Shown here: piece by piece, positions 1-5,903 of the stretch
Layout: every line of letters begins with the position of its first letter
How positions within the stretch are numbered: position 1 is the first letter of the stretch
Assembly (NCBI GenBank): GCA_029979485.1
Contig: JAPOHK010000044.1
Coordinates: 1 to 7,261 of the forward strand
DNA length: 7,261 nt
Origin: Candidatus Planktophila limnetica
Lineage (GTDB): Bacteria > Actinomycetota > Actinomycetes > Nanopelagicales > Nanopelagicaceae
Direction: 5' to 3'
Position numbers and translations under genes: made by a program
The notes under the pieces: generated by a model
The model's database searches: none
Seen by the model: only the letters and a program-made list of their open reading frames with translations
What the model was told of the DNA's origin: nothing

Positions 1-209
1 CTAAATTAGATAGAGATTGGGGTTATGGGGCGCAGGTATGGCATCCATATCCAGGTACAACTATGTTGCTTGGATTGCACGGTCAATATGTTTATACAGA
101 TCCAAATTATCAAGTGGTAATCGTGAAATTAAGTGATGAACCAACTGATAATGGAAACAATGAAGCATTTACTGCAGCAGTACTGAAAGAAATTTCAGAG
201 CAGAACTAA
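1..209 (+). CDS. Serine hydrolase, beta-lactamase/esterase-like family, 3' end only
   Basis: An open frame enters from the left edge (first full codon at base 3) and stops with TAA at 207-209, giving 68 C-terminal residues. They contain WGYGAQVW, then LLGLHGQYVYTDP, then QVVIVKLSDEP. This matches the end of class C beta-lactamase/esterase-like serine hydrolases (beta-lactamase family, 6-aminohexanoate-dimer hydrolase type). There a G-[LH]-H-G-Q segment supplies the third active-site motif, and is followed by a beta strand of the type YVDP...VVVxLS. The Ser-x-x-Lys nucleophile motif and the Tyr motif would lie outside the window, so activity and substrate cannot be judged. It is the only plus-strand gene, and is more AT-rich than its neighbours by eye. 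Its last 15 bases overlap the convergent proB 3' end. Family assignment is fairly good; precise function is unknown. Confidence 0.75.
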   Translation, partial: KLDRDWGYGAQVWHPYPGTTMLLGLHGQYVYTDPNYQVVIVKLSDEPTDNGNNEAFTAAVLKEISEQN

Positions 210-1310
210 GTCATCTCTATGTACGAGTTCGCGCTCGTATTCTGGACCAAGACTCTGTGCTAGATCCTTTGTTGAACGTCCCAACATTGCAGGAATTTCT
301 TCGCTATCAAAAGCAACTAGTCCGCGGGCAATAACTTTTCCATCTGCACTGGCTAACTCGATGGCATCACCAGAAATGAAATCACCATGCACCGCAGTTA
401 CTCCTGCTGGCAAAAGGGAAACTCCACGTTCCAAAATTGCTGTCACAGCGCCTGCGTCGAGCGTGAGGCGACCTCGCGGCGTCGAAGCGTGGGCAAGCCA
501 AAGCATGCGCGAATTAGATTTGTTTGCTTGTGCATGAAAAAGAGTACCGAGTGGTTTTCCTGCCAAAGTTTCACCAGATTGTTCGAGTGAAGTAAGTAGC
601 ATCGCGATTCCAGCACTTGTTGAAATTCGCGCGGCTTCAACTTTTGTAACCATTCCACCGCTACCTACACCCGCAGAACCTGCTCCGCCCAAGGTGAGTG
701 AATCTATATCTGAAATCTTTGCAACATCGTGAATAGCTTTCGCACCTGACTGTGTTGGAGGTGCGTCATAGAGAGCATCGATATCTGAGACTAATACAAG
801 TAAATCAGCGTTAACCAAGAGTGCGACTAAAGCGGCCAGGCGATCGTTATCGCCGAATCTAATCTCTTGGGTACCAACAGAATCATTTTCGTTAATAATT
901 GGGACAACACCAAGTGAAATGAGTTTAGTAAGGGTGCGTTGAGCATTCTGATAATGAGAACGACGAACTATATCTTCTGTTGTTAAAAGAACTTGAGAGG
1001 CAGTGATCTTATGACGCGCCAAGTGATCGGTGTACCGAGCAATCAACAATCCTTGTCCCACTGATGCTGCAGCTTGTTGCGTTGCAAGATCTTTTGGACG
1101 AGTAGTTAAACCGAGTGGAGCTAAGCCAGCAGCGATGGCACCAGATGAGACAACCAAAACTTCGGCCCCGCGTGATCTTAAATCAGCAACGACGTTGACG
1201 ATTTTTTCAACCGATGAATCATCCAACGCTGAACCAGCCTTGCCGGTAAGAGATGAAGATCCAATCTTTATGACAACGCGCTTCGCACTAGTTACTACCT
1301 CGCGATTCAT
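195..1310 (-). CDS. proB: Glutamate 5-kinase
   Basis: This cytosolic enzyme phosphorylates L-glutamate with ATP to gamma-glutamyl phosphate, the first step of proline synthesis and usually the proline-feedback point. The 371 residues have the classic two-part layout: an amino acid kinase domain (about 8-260) and a C-terminal PUA domain (about 278-365). Visible motifs are KIGSSSLT (15-22, phosphate-binding Lys15), VSSGAIAAG (54-62), INENDSVG (139-146), [12 protein letters not shown] (152-163, substrate/catalytic Asp), SDIDALYD (175-182) and [12 protein letters not shown] (216-227, Lys223 equivalent to E. coli Lys217). Length is normal. The ATG at 1310 overlaps the obg stop as ATGA and is preceded by GAGGGTG, located inside the obg coding end, which suggests translational coupling. 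The partner gene proA is not found immediately downstream; the opposite-strand hydrolase is there instead. Confidence 0.98.
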   Translation of the reverse strand: MNREVVTSAKRVVIKIGSSSLTGKAGSALDDSSVEKIVNVVADLRSRGAEVLVVSSGAIAAGLAPLGLTTRPKDLATQQAAASVGQGLLIARYTDHLARHKITASQVLLTTEDIVRRSHYQNAQRTLTKLISLGVVPIINENDSVGTQEIRFGDNDRLAALVALLVNADLLVLVSDIDALYDAPPTQSGAKAIHDVAKISDIDSLTLGGAGSAGVGSGGMVTKVEAARISTSAGIAMLLTSLEQSGETLAGKPLGTLFHAQANKSNSRMLWLAHASTPRGRLTLDAGAVTAILERGVSLLPAGVTAVHGDFISGDAIELASADGKVIARGLVAFDSEEIPAMLGRSTKDLAQSLGPEYERELVHRDDLVLL

Positions 1311-2803
1311 TGTTCACCCTCTTCATCAGCGGCGTCTACTTCTACAAGTTTAGGCGAATGTGGGTCACTTACGTTGTATTCCCATTGACGGGCAATTTCA
1401 TCATCGCTAAGCACATTAATTTCGCGTTCTGGTTTCCACGTTGAATCAAGACGTGAATCTTCTCCACGACGATGAAGGTGTCCAGCTAATTGTTCCGCGC
1501 CGGCTTCGATGGTTGGTTCCCAATCGAAGATGACTTCGTTATCTCCAGAACCAATTCGAACTTCACTTCCTGCGACTGCGCCTTGCTTGTACAGCTCTTT
1601 TTCAACTCCCAACTGTGCAAGGCGATCTGCAAGATATCCAATTGCTTCTGCATTTTTAAAGTTTGTCTGGCGAACCCAGCGAACAACTTTATTTCCGCGC
1701 ACTGTAAATGAACCATCCGCATTTGCCTTGACCGTAAATCCTGAATCATCAACCGGAGTCGGGCGCAGAATAATGCGAGTGCGTTCTTCAGTTTTTGCTT
1801 CAATACGCGCTTTTTGAATAAGTCGCGCCATCGCATAAGTGAGTTCAGTAAGTCCTTCACGCGAAGCAGCAGATACTAAATAAACGTCATAACCTTTATC
1901 GCGAAGTGTTTGGGCAACCATGTCCGCCATGGCTTTGCCATCAGGTAAATCGATTTTATTTAGAGCAACAATGCGTGTGCGATCTTCGAGTCCACCATAA
2001 ATTGCTAACTCGTTTTCAATAACTTCTAGATCAACTATTGGGTTTCGATCTGTTTCTAGAGTTCCACAATCCAATACGTGAACGAGTGCGACGCAACGTT
2101 CTACGTGGCGCAAGAATTCAAGACCTAAGCCTTTACCGTGGCTTGCACCAGGAATTAATCCTGGAACATCTGCAACAGTAAATCGAGTATCGCCAGCTTG
2201 AACTACGCCAAGGTTTGGAACAAGAGTTGTAAATGGATAATCAGCAATCTTTGGACGGGCAGCAGAAATTGCGGCAATGAGAGAGGATTTTCCTGCACTA
2301 GGAAATCCGACTAACGCAATATCAGCAACAGATTTGAGTTCTAGAACAAGTGTGCGTTCTTCACCTGGCTCACCAAGGAGTGCGAAACCTGGTGCACGGC
2401 GCTTTGAAGATGAGAGCGCTAAATTTCCTAAACCACCATGTCCGCCTTGCGCTGCAATAAAAGTTGTTCCGATCCCAACTAAATCAGCAAGCATTACACC
2501 CTGATTGTCATAAACGACTGTTCCATTTGGAACACCTAGAACTAAATCTTCTCCAAAGACACCATCTTTGCGATCGCCATAACCTTGGTGACCGGATGTT
2601 GCTTTGCGATGTGGTGAATGATGAAAATCTAGAAGAGTTGTGACATTTGGGTCGACAACCAAAATTACATCTCCTCCGCGTCCGCCATTTCCACCATCTG
2701 GTCCGCCGAGGGGTTTAAATTTTTCGCGCTTTACAGAGACACAACCGTCGCCGCCTTTTCCTGCAGTGGCATAGAGAGTTACGCGATCGACAAATGTTGT
2801 CAT
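1307..2803 (-). CDS. obg: Obg/CgtA family GTPase
   Basis: Obg is an essential GTPase that binds the 50S subunit during assembly and links growth with nucleotide levels. The 498 residues show three domains. The glycine-rich Obg fold (about 1-158) includes [14 protein letters not shown] and [14 protein letters not shown]. The G domain (about 160-330) carries G1 GFPSAGKSS (166-174), switch [14 protein letters not shown] (187-199), G3 DVPGLIPGA (212-220), G4 NKID (282-285) and G5 SAAS (311-314). An OCT domain (about 345-430) follows, with [12 protein letters not shown] at 366-377. The last ~65 residues end in an acidic tail (AADEEGEQ), as is common in actinobacterial homologues. The ATG at 2803 has an AGAGAGGA Shine-Dalgarno about 8 bases upstream. 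A strong terminator separates it from rpmA, so it needs read-through or its own promoter; I could not identify a clear promoter in the 40-bp gap. It overlaps proB by 4 bp. Confidence 0.98.
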   Translation of the reverse strand: MTTFVDRVTLYATAGKGGDGCVSVKREKFKPLGGPDGGNGGRGGDVILVVDPNVTTLLDFHHSPHRKATSGHQGYGDRKDGVFGEDLVLGVPNGTVVYDNQGVMLADLVGIGTTFIAAQGGHGGLGNLALSSSKRRAPGFALLGEPGEERTLVLELKSVADIALVGFPSAGKSSLIAAISAARPKIADYPFTTLVPNLGVVQAGDTRFTVADVPGLIPGASHGKGLGLEFLRHVERCVALVHVLDCGTLETDRNPIVDLEVIENELAIYGGLEDRTRIVALNKIDLPDGKAMADMVAQTLRDKGYDVYLVSAASREGLTELTYAMARLIQKARIEAKTEERTRIILRPTPVDDSGFTVKANADGSFTVRGNKVVRWVRQTNFKNAEAIGYLADRLAQLGVEKELYKQGAVAGSEVRIGSGDNEVIFDWEPTIEAGAEQLAGHLHRRGEDSRLDSTWKPEREINVLSDDEIARQWEYNVSDPHSPKLVEVDAADEEGEQ

Positions 2804-2844
2804 CTGCGTTTTCCTCTCTTTAATCTGTTAATGGTTTACTAATG

Positions 2845-2882
2845 AAATAAAAAAGCGAGCCGCACATGAACGCGGCTCGCTC
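2845..2882 (-). terminator. Rho-independent terminator after rpmA
   Basis: A perfect 10-bp GC-rich stem (AGCGAGCCGC at 2854-2863 paired with GCGGCTCGCT at 2872-2881) encloses an 8-base loop. Read on the minus strand it is followed by TTTTT-A-TTT (2853-2845). It starts about 20 bases after the rpmA TAA. This is a textbook intrinsic terminator acting on rplU-rpmA transcripts. On the plus strand it is followed only by a short T stretch, and no plus-strand gene lies upstream that would use it. Confidence 0.93.
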
Positions 2883-2900
2883 TTTCGTAAGAACCGAAAA

Positions 2901-3155
2901 TTAAGCTACTGGAACCACATTCACTACATTGCGTCCGCGAGCGCGACCGAATTCAACTGCTCCTGCTGCTAGAGCGAAGAGAGTGTCATCTTTGCCGCGA
3001 CCAACGTTTGCACCCGGGTGAAACTTTGTTCCGCGCTGGCGAACAAGAATTTCACCGCTGTTAACAACCTGACCACCGAAGCGCTTAATGCCGAGGTACT
3101 GGGCATTTGAATCGCGACCGTTACGTGTCGAGGAGACACCCTTTTTACTTGCCAT
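2901..3155 (-). CDS. rpmA: 50S ribosomal protein L27
   Basis: L27 sits at the peptidyl-transferase centre of the large subunit, where its N-terminal tail helps place tRNA. The 84 residues carry the family hallmark throughout: a basic [19 protein letters not shown] start, then [26 protein letters not shown] and GKDDTLFAL. Length is standard. The protein begins directly at the mature-type basic tail; there is no cleavable N-terminal extension as found in Firmicutes. The fourth residue is Lys after MAS, where many homologues have MAHKKG. The ATG at 3155 is preceded by AGGAG with a 7-base gap. It lies 40 bases after rplU and is presumably co-transcribed with it. An intrinsic terminator follows its stop. 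Confidence 0.99.
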   Translation of the reverse strand: MASKKGVSSTRNGRDSNAQYLGIKRFGGQVVNSGEILVRQRGTKFHPGANVGRGKDDTLFALAAGAVEFGRARGRNVVNVVPVA

Positions 3156-3195
3156 TGCTCAACTCCTATTGACGTCTCGGTTGGATACTTATTGG

Positions 3196-3504
3196 TTAAA
3201 TATTAATAGCTGTAATTTTTACGCGAGTATGTTGCGAACGAAAACCTTGACGACGGCGGAAACCGGTCTTGTTCTTGTAACGCAAGATATCGATTTTTGG
3301 ACCCTTGACATCATCAATAACTTCACCAGTTACCTTGACTGACGAGAGTGCCTTTGGGTCTGAAGTAACAGTTGCGCCATCGACAACTAGGACAGCAGAA
3401 AATGAAACTGTTGCACCACTCTTGCTATCAAGGTGATCGACAAGAATTGTCTCTCCAACAGTGACTTTCTCCTGGCGTCCGCCAGCTTTCACGATTGCGT
3501 ACAC
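3196..3504 (-). CDS. rplU: 50S ribosomal protein L21
   Basis: L21 binds 23S rRNA and L20 and is part of early 50S assembly. The 102 residues begin [14 protein letters not shown] and end with the family signature [21 protein letters not shown] (residues about 77-97; Lys/Arg cluster and Gly-Phe-Arg-Ser-Gln followed by Thr). Length is typical. The start codon is GTG (3504-3502), not ATG. It is supported by a GTGGAG Shine-Dalgarno 7 bases upstream and by the exact fit to the usual M-Y-A-I-V N-terminus. The gene lies 107 bp downstream of rne, and a good promoter plus a folded leader sits in that gap, so it probably starts its own transcription unit with rpmA. Confidence 0.99.
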   Translation of the reverse strand: MYAIVKAGGRQEKVTVGETILVDHLDSKSGATVSFSAVLVVDGATVTSDPKALSSVKVTGEVIDDVKGPKIDILRYKNKTGFRRRQGFRSQHTRVKITAINI

Positions 3505-3558
3505 GTAACTACTCCACTTCGTAAGGCCTGATCAGCACTTCGTGCGAATCGGGCAGGC
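3505..3558 (-). promoter_or_regulatory. Structured 5' leader of rplU mRNA (candidate)
   Basis: Just after the predicted transcription start the minus-strand RNA can fold into one interrupted stem. GCCTG (3558-3554) pairs with CAGGC (3530-3526), and a CCCG bulge follows on the 5' side. ATT then pairs with GAT with one wobble, followed by a C/T mismatch. GCAC (3545-3542) pairs with GTGC (3538-3535) around a GAA loop. The remaining ~21 bases hold the GTGGAG ribosome binding site and lead into the GTG start. Leaders controlling L21 operons by binding a ribosomal protein are known in Firmicutes; I do not recognise this one as a member of a named family. Regulatory function is inferred from position and fold only. 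Confidence 0.45.
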
Positions 3559-3562
3559 GCTA

Positions 3563-3592
3563 AGGGTACGGAGAACCGCACCCACGGGTCAA
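3563..3592 (-). promoter_or_regulatory. Promoter for rplU-rpmA
   Basis: On the minus strand TTGACC (3592-3587) is followed after 18 bases by TACCCT (3568-3563). This fits the actinobacterial housekeeping sigma pattern of TTGACn and TAnnnT. The expected start, about 7 bases further, falls near 3557-3555, right at the beginning of the leader stem. It lies 20 bases beyond the rne stop codon, where a separate ribosomal-protein promoter is expected. An 8-bp inverted repeat (3564-3571 with 3576-3583) lies across the spacer and -10. Confidence 0.7.
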
Positions 3593-3611
3593 ACTGAGTC
3601 GGGTTTTATGC

Positions 3612-5693
3612 TCATTCCCCAGAGCCAGGAGTGACTACTCCAGTGCTCACGGCTCGGCGGCGTTTGCGACCACCAGGCTTTTGATTCTGTGAATCCTTCT
3701 TAGCTTCAGTCAGTTCTGATTCATCATTTTGTACTTCGATAAATTCATGTGCTGTTGCTGCTGATTCCTCAACATCTTCATGAGTTGCAGATTGTGAATT
3801 CACTTGCGGCATTGGTGCCTTCATCTTCACTGGTTCTGTGTGAATATGAATTCCACGACCCGAACATGAATCACATGTCGTTGAGAAAGCTTCAATAAGA
3901 CCTTGTCCGACGCGCTTACGAGTCATCTGAACTAAGCCGAGTGAAGTTACTTCTGCGACTTGGTGCTTAGTTCGATCGCGTCCAAGGCATTCAACAAGTC
4001 TGCGCAGGACTGCCTCGCGGTTTGATTCAAGAATCATGTCGATGAAATCGATAACAATAATTCCACCCAAGTCGCGCAAGCGAAGTTGGCGAGCAATTTC
4101 TTCTGCTGCTTCAAGGTTATTTTTTGTAACCGTTTCTTCGAGGTTTCCACCCTTACCGATGAACTTACCGGTGTTCACATCAATCACAATCATTGCCTCT
4201 GTACGATCGATCACGAGTGATCCACCTGATGGCAAATAAACTTTGCGATCAAATGCCTTAGACAACTGTTCTTCTACACGATATTCGGCGAATAAATCTC
4301 CGGTACCTGTGTACTTCTCTAATTTAGAGACTAACTCTGGTGCAATAAATCCGAGGTAGCTACTGATTTCTTCATATGCCTGACTGCCCTGAACAATTAA
4401 CTTACGGAAGTCTTCGTTGAAAATATCGCGGATAACTCGAACAGCAAGATCTGGCTCTGAATAAAGCGCAGCTGGTGCGTGGAAGTTTGGATTTTCAGAT
4501 TTCTGATAAATATCTTCCCACTGAGATTTCAAACGAGCAACGTCGCTCGTAATTTCTTCCTCGCTTGCACCTTCGGCAGCAGTTCGAACAATTACGCCAG
4601 CTCCTTCAGGAATTAAATCTTTTAATATTGCCTTGAGACGGTTGCGTTCTTGTTCTGGAAGGCTGCGACTAATGCCGCTCATTCCGCCACCAGGAACATA
4701 AACAACGTATCGACCTGGGAGAGAAATCTGACTTGTTAGACGTGCACCCTTTTGGCCAATTGGATCTTTTGTAACTTGAACAAGAACGGGTTGTCCAGTT
4801 TTTAAAACCATCTCAATTTTGCGTGGTTCTGATTCAGAGATACCAGCAGCATCCCAATTTACTTCACCTGCATAAAGAACTGCGTTGCGGCCTTTACCAA
4901 TATCAACGAATGCCGCTTCCATAGATGGAAGAACGTTCTGAACGCGGCCAAGGTAAACGTTTCCAACGTAGGAAACATTGCTGTTTCGGTTGACGTAGTG
5001 CTCAACCATTACCTTGTCTTCGATAACCGCAATCTGGATGCGATCATCGATTTGGCGAACAACCATTTCACGATCAACATTTTCACGTCGTGCTAAGAAT
5101 TCTGAATCTGTAATTATTGTTCCGCGACGGCGATAAGGCTCGCGATATTCGCGGCGTTCGCCACGCTCTGGTCGATCCAAACGATCACGACGTCCACGAC
5201 GTGCTTCAACGCGTGGTGTGCGTTCGCGAACTTCACGGACTTTTACAACAGTTAGTACGCCATCTTCTTCAACAGTCTCTCCGGGTACAACGCCTTCTCC
5301 TGTTGCGCGACGGCGACGGCGACGGCGATGTGTTGTCGATTCTTCTGATTCATCCGTAGATGGTGCTACTGAATTTTCATTCTGACTATCGCCAGATTCT
5401 GCTCCACCTTTACGACGACCGCGTCCTCCACGACGACGACGGCGATTTCTACCCGTGCGTGAATCATCTTCACTTGAATCATCTGCATCTACTTCTGGCA
5501 CAGCTTTCTTTGCTGGCCGTGCGGCTTTTTCAACTACTGGTGCTGCTTGAAACATTGGAACGGGAATAGATGCAGACTTTTTCTTTGTCGCGCTCTTAGT
5601 TTCGGGTGCGTCAGAACTCTCAACTGCATCTGATTTTTTTGAACTAGCTTTCTTAGCCGCACGCTTGCGCGGCGTTTTTGGCTCAATAGCCAT
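3612..5693 (-). CDS. rne: Ribonuclease E/G family endoribonuclease
   Basis: This single-strand-specific, 5'-end-sensing endonuclease handles mRNA decay and rRNA/tRNA processing. The 693 residues comprise a disordered N-terminal extension (about 1-190) with lysine/alanine and very arginine-rich blocks (82-97, 122-130, 165-190) and acidic Ser/Asp/Glu stretches. Next come an S1 domain (about 235-325, with FVDIGKGRNAVLY at 262-274) and the DNase I-like catalytic core. GVIVRTAAEG contains the Arg370-Thr371 phosphate-sensor pair. The metal-binding Asp505 (IDVNTG) and Asp549 (IDFIDM) correspond to E. coli Asp303 and Asp346. Cys607 and Cys610 (CDSC) form the zinc-link motif. A short basic tail (GGRKRRR) ends the protein. 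It is shorter than the approximately 950-1300 aa Mycobacterium/Streptomyces enzymes because the flanking disordered arms are short. The ATG at 5693 has AGAGGA 9 bases upstream. All key catalytic residues are present. Confidence 0.97.
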   Translation of the reverse strand: MAIEPKTPRKRAAKKASSKKSDAVESSDAPETKSATKKKSASIPVPMFQAAPVVEKAARPAKKAVPEVDADDSSEDDSRTGRNRRRRRGGRGRRKGGAESGDSQNENSVAPSTDESEESTTHRRRRRRRATGEGVVPGETVEEDGVLTVVKVREVRERTPRVEARRGRRDRLDRPERGERREYREPYRRRGTIITDSEFLARRENVDREMVVRQIDDRIQIAVIEDKVMVEHYVNRNSNVSYVGNVYLGRVQNVLPSMEAAFVDIGKGRNAVLYAGEVNWDAAGISESEPRKIEMVLKTGQPVLVQVTKDPIGQKGARLTSQISLPGRYVVYVPGGGMSGISRSLPEQERNRLKAILKDLIPEGAGVIVRTAAEGASEEEITSDVARLKSQWEDIYQKSENPNFHAPAALYSEPDLAVRVIRDIFNEDFRKLIVQGSQAYEEISSYLGFIAPELVSKLEKYTGTGDLFAEYRVEEQLSKAFDRKVYLPSGGSLVIDRTEAMIVIDVNTGKFIGKGGNLEETVTKNNLEAAEEIARQLRLRDLGGIIVIDFIDMILESNREAVLRRLVECLGRDRTKHQVAEVTSLGLVQMTRKRVGQGLIEAFSTTCDSCSGRGIHIHTEPVKMKAPMPQVNSQSATHEDVEESAATAHEFIEVQNDESELTEAKKDSQNQKPGGRKRRRAVSTGVVTPGSGE
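5307..5330. repeat. 6-bp tandem repeat encoding an arginine run in rne
   Basis: Four consecutive copies of GCGACG (the last is GCGATG) occur on the plus strand. In the rne frame they read as alternating CGC and CGT codons, giving seven Arg in the block at residues 123-129. A second, less regular arginine tract lies near 5413-5450. The alternation could allow slippage changes in six-base steps that keep the frame. It is best read as low-complexity coding sequence of the disordered N-terminal arm. Confidence 0.8.
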
Positions 5694-5710
5694 GGCACCA
5701 AATCCTCTAT

Positions 5711-5726
5711 GCGTTTATGTAAACGC
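5711..5726. repeat. Inverted repeat just upstream of the rne ribosome binding site
   Basis: GCGTTTA and TAAACGC flank a 2-base centre, making a 16-bp near-perfect palindrome. It ends 17 bases before the rne start codon and just 5' of the AGAGGA Shine-Dalgarno. As RNA it would form a small hairpin next to the ribosome binding site; as DNA it could be an operator. Function is not shown by the sequence. Confidence 0.6.
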
Positions 5727-5748
5727 GCTCTGGCTTGAAGTGGTTTGA

Positions 5749-5830
5749 ACTTCGAAAAGTACTAACTCGTCAAGCAAATCTTCTGTGAGTTCGCGCTAGG
5801 CGTGTACCGCGAAGTGCTCGCGAGCCGCGC
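5749..5830 (-). promoter_or_regulatory. Folded 5' untranslated region of rne (candidate)
   Basis: Within the 210-bp gap between rodA and rne the minus-strand RNA has a GC-rich multi-helix element. GCGCGGC (5830-5824) pairs with GCC (5801-5799) and GCGC (5796-5793) across a two-base bulge. Inside it, CGCGA (5822-5818) pairs with TCGCG (5812-5808) around GCACT. Further on, ACTT/AAGT (5760-5757 with 5752-5749) closes a TTCG tetraloop. E. coli RNase E represses itself through a folded 5' UTR; a comparable role here is an inference. The rest of the gap shows no open frame of note. Confidence 0.4.
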
Positions 5831-5844
5831 TGAACTGTGAGGAA

Positions 5845-5873
5845 AGTATGGCAGATGTTTCGGTCAAACCCAA
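5845..5873 (-). promoter_or_regulatory. Possible promoter for rne
   Basis: The minus strand shows an extended -10, TGC followed by CATACT (5853-5845), with TTGGGT (5873-5868) 17 bases upstream as a weak -35. A better-looking TTGACC (5867-5862) sits too close, 11 bases from this -10 (13 if the -10 is read as TACTTT). A start near 5838 would give a leader of about 145 bases containing the folded element. The match is modest. Confidence 0.35.
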
Positions 5874-5903
5874 GTAAGGAGCAAATTGAGCGTGTATTCG
5901 AGA

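Noticed and set aside
1486..1860. Overlapping minus-strand frame of 124 codons inside obg
   Set aside because: It is an off-frame reading of the conserved Obg G and OCT domains, with no ribosome binding site or recognisable domain.
2804..2845. Possible obg promoter in the short gap after the terminator
   Set aside because: Hexamers such as TTTTTA with TAACAG at 17 bases can be picked, but they do not fit TTGACn and TAnnnT well enough to annotate.
3088..3342. Plus-strand open frame across rpmA and rplU
   Set aside because: It runs antisense to two ribosomal protein genes and shows no family resemblance.
3564..3583. Hairpin as an intrinsic terminator for rne
   Set aside because: The stem is good, but only two T residues follow it on the minus strand, and the segment coincides with a promoter spacer and -10.
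5117..5569. Plus-strand open frames rich in Asp, His and Leu opposite the rne 5' part
   Set aside because: They are the mirror of the arginine and acidic repeats of RNase E; the low complexity keeps stops away by chance.
5848..5877. Tiny plus-strand ORF (ATG to TAA, 9 codons) preceded by GAGGAAAG, like a leader peptide
   Set aside because: No plus-strand gene lies downstream for it to control, and the same bases make up the probable minus-strand rne promoter.
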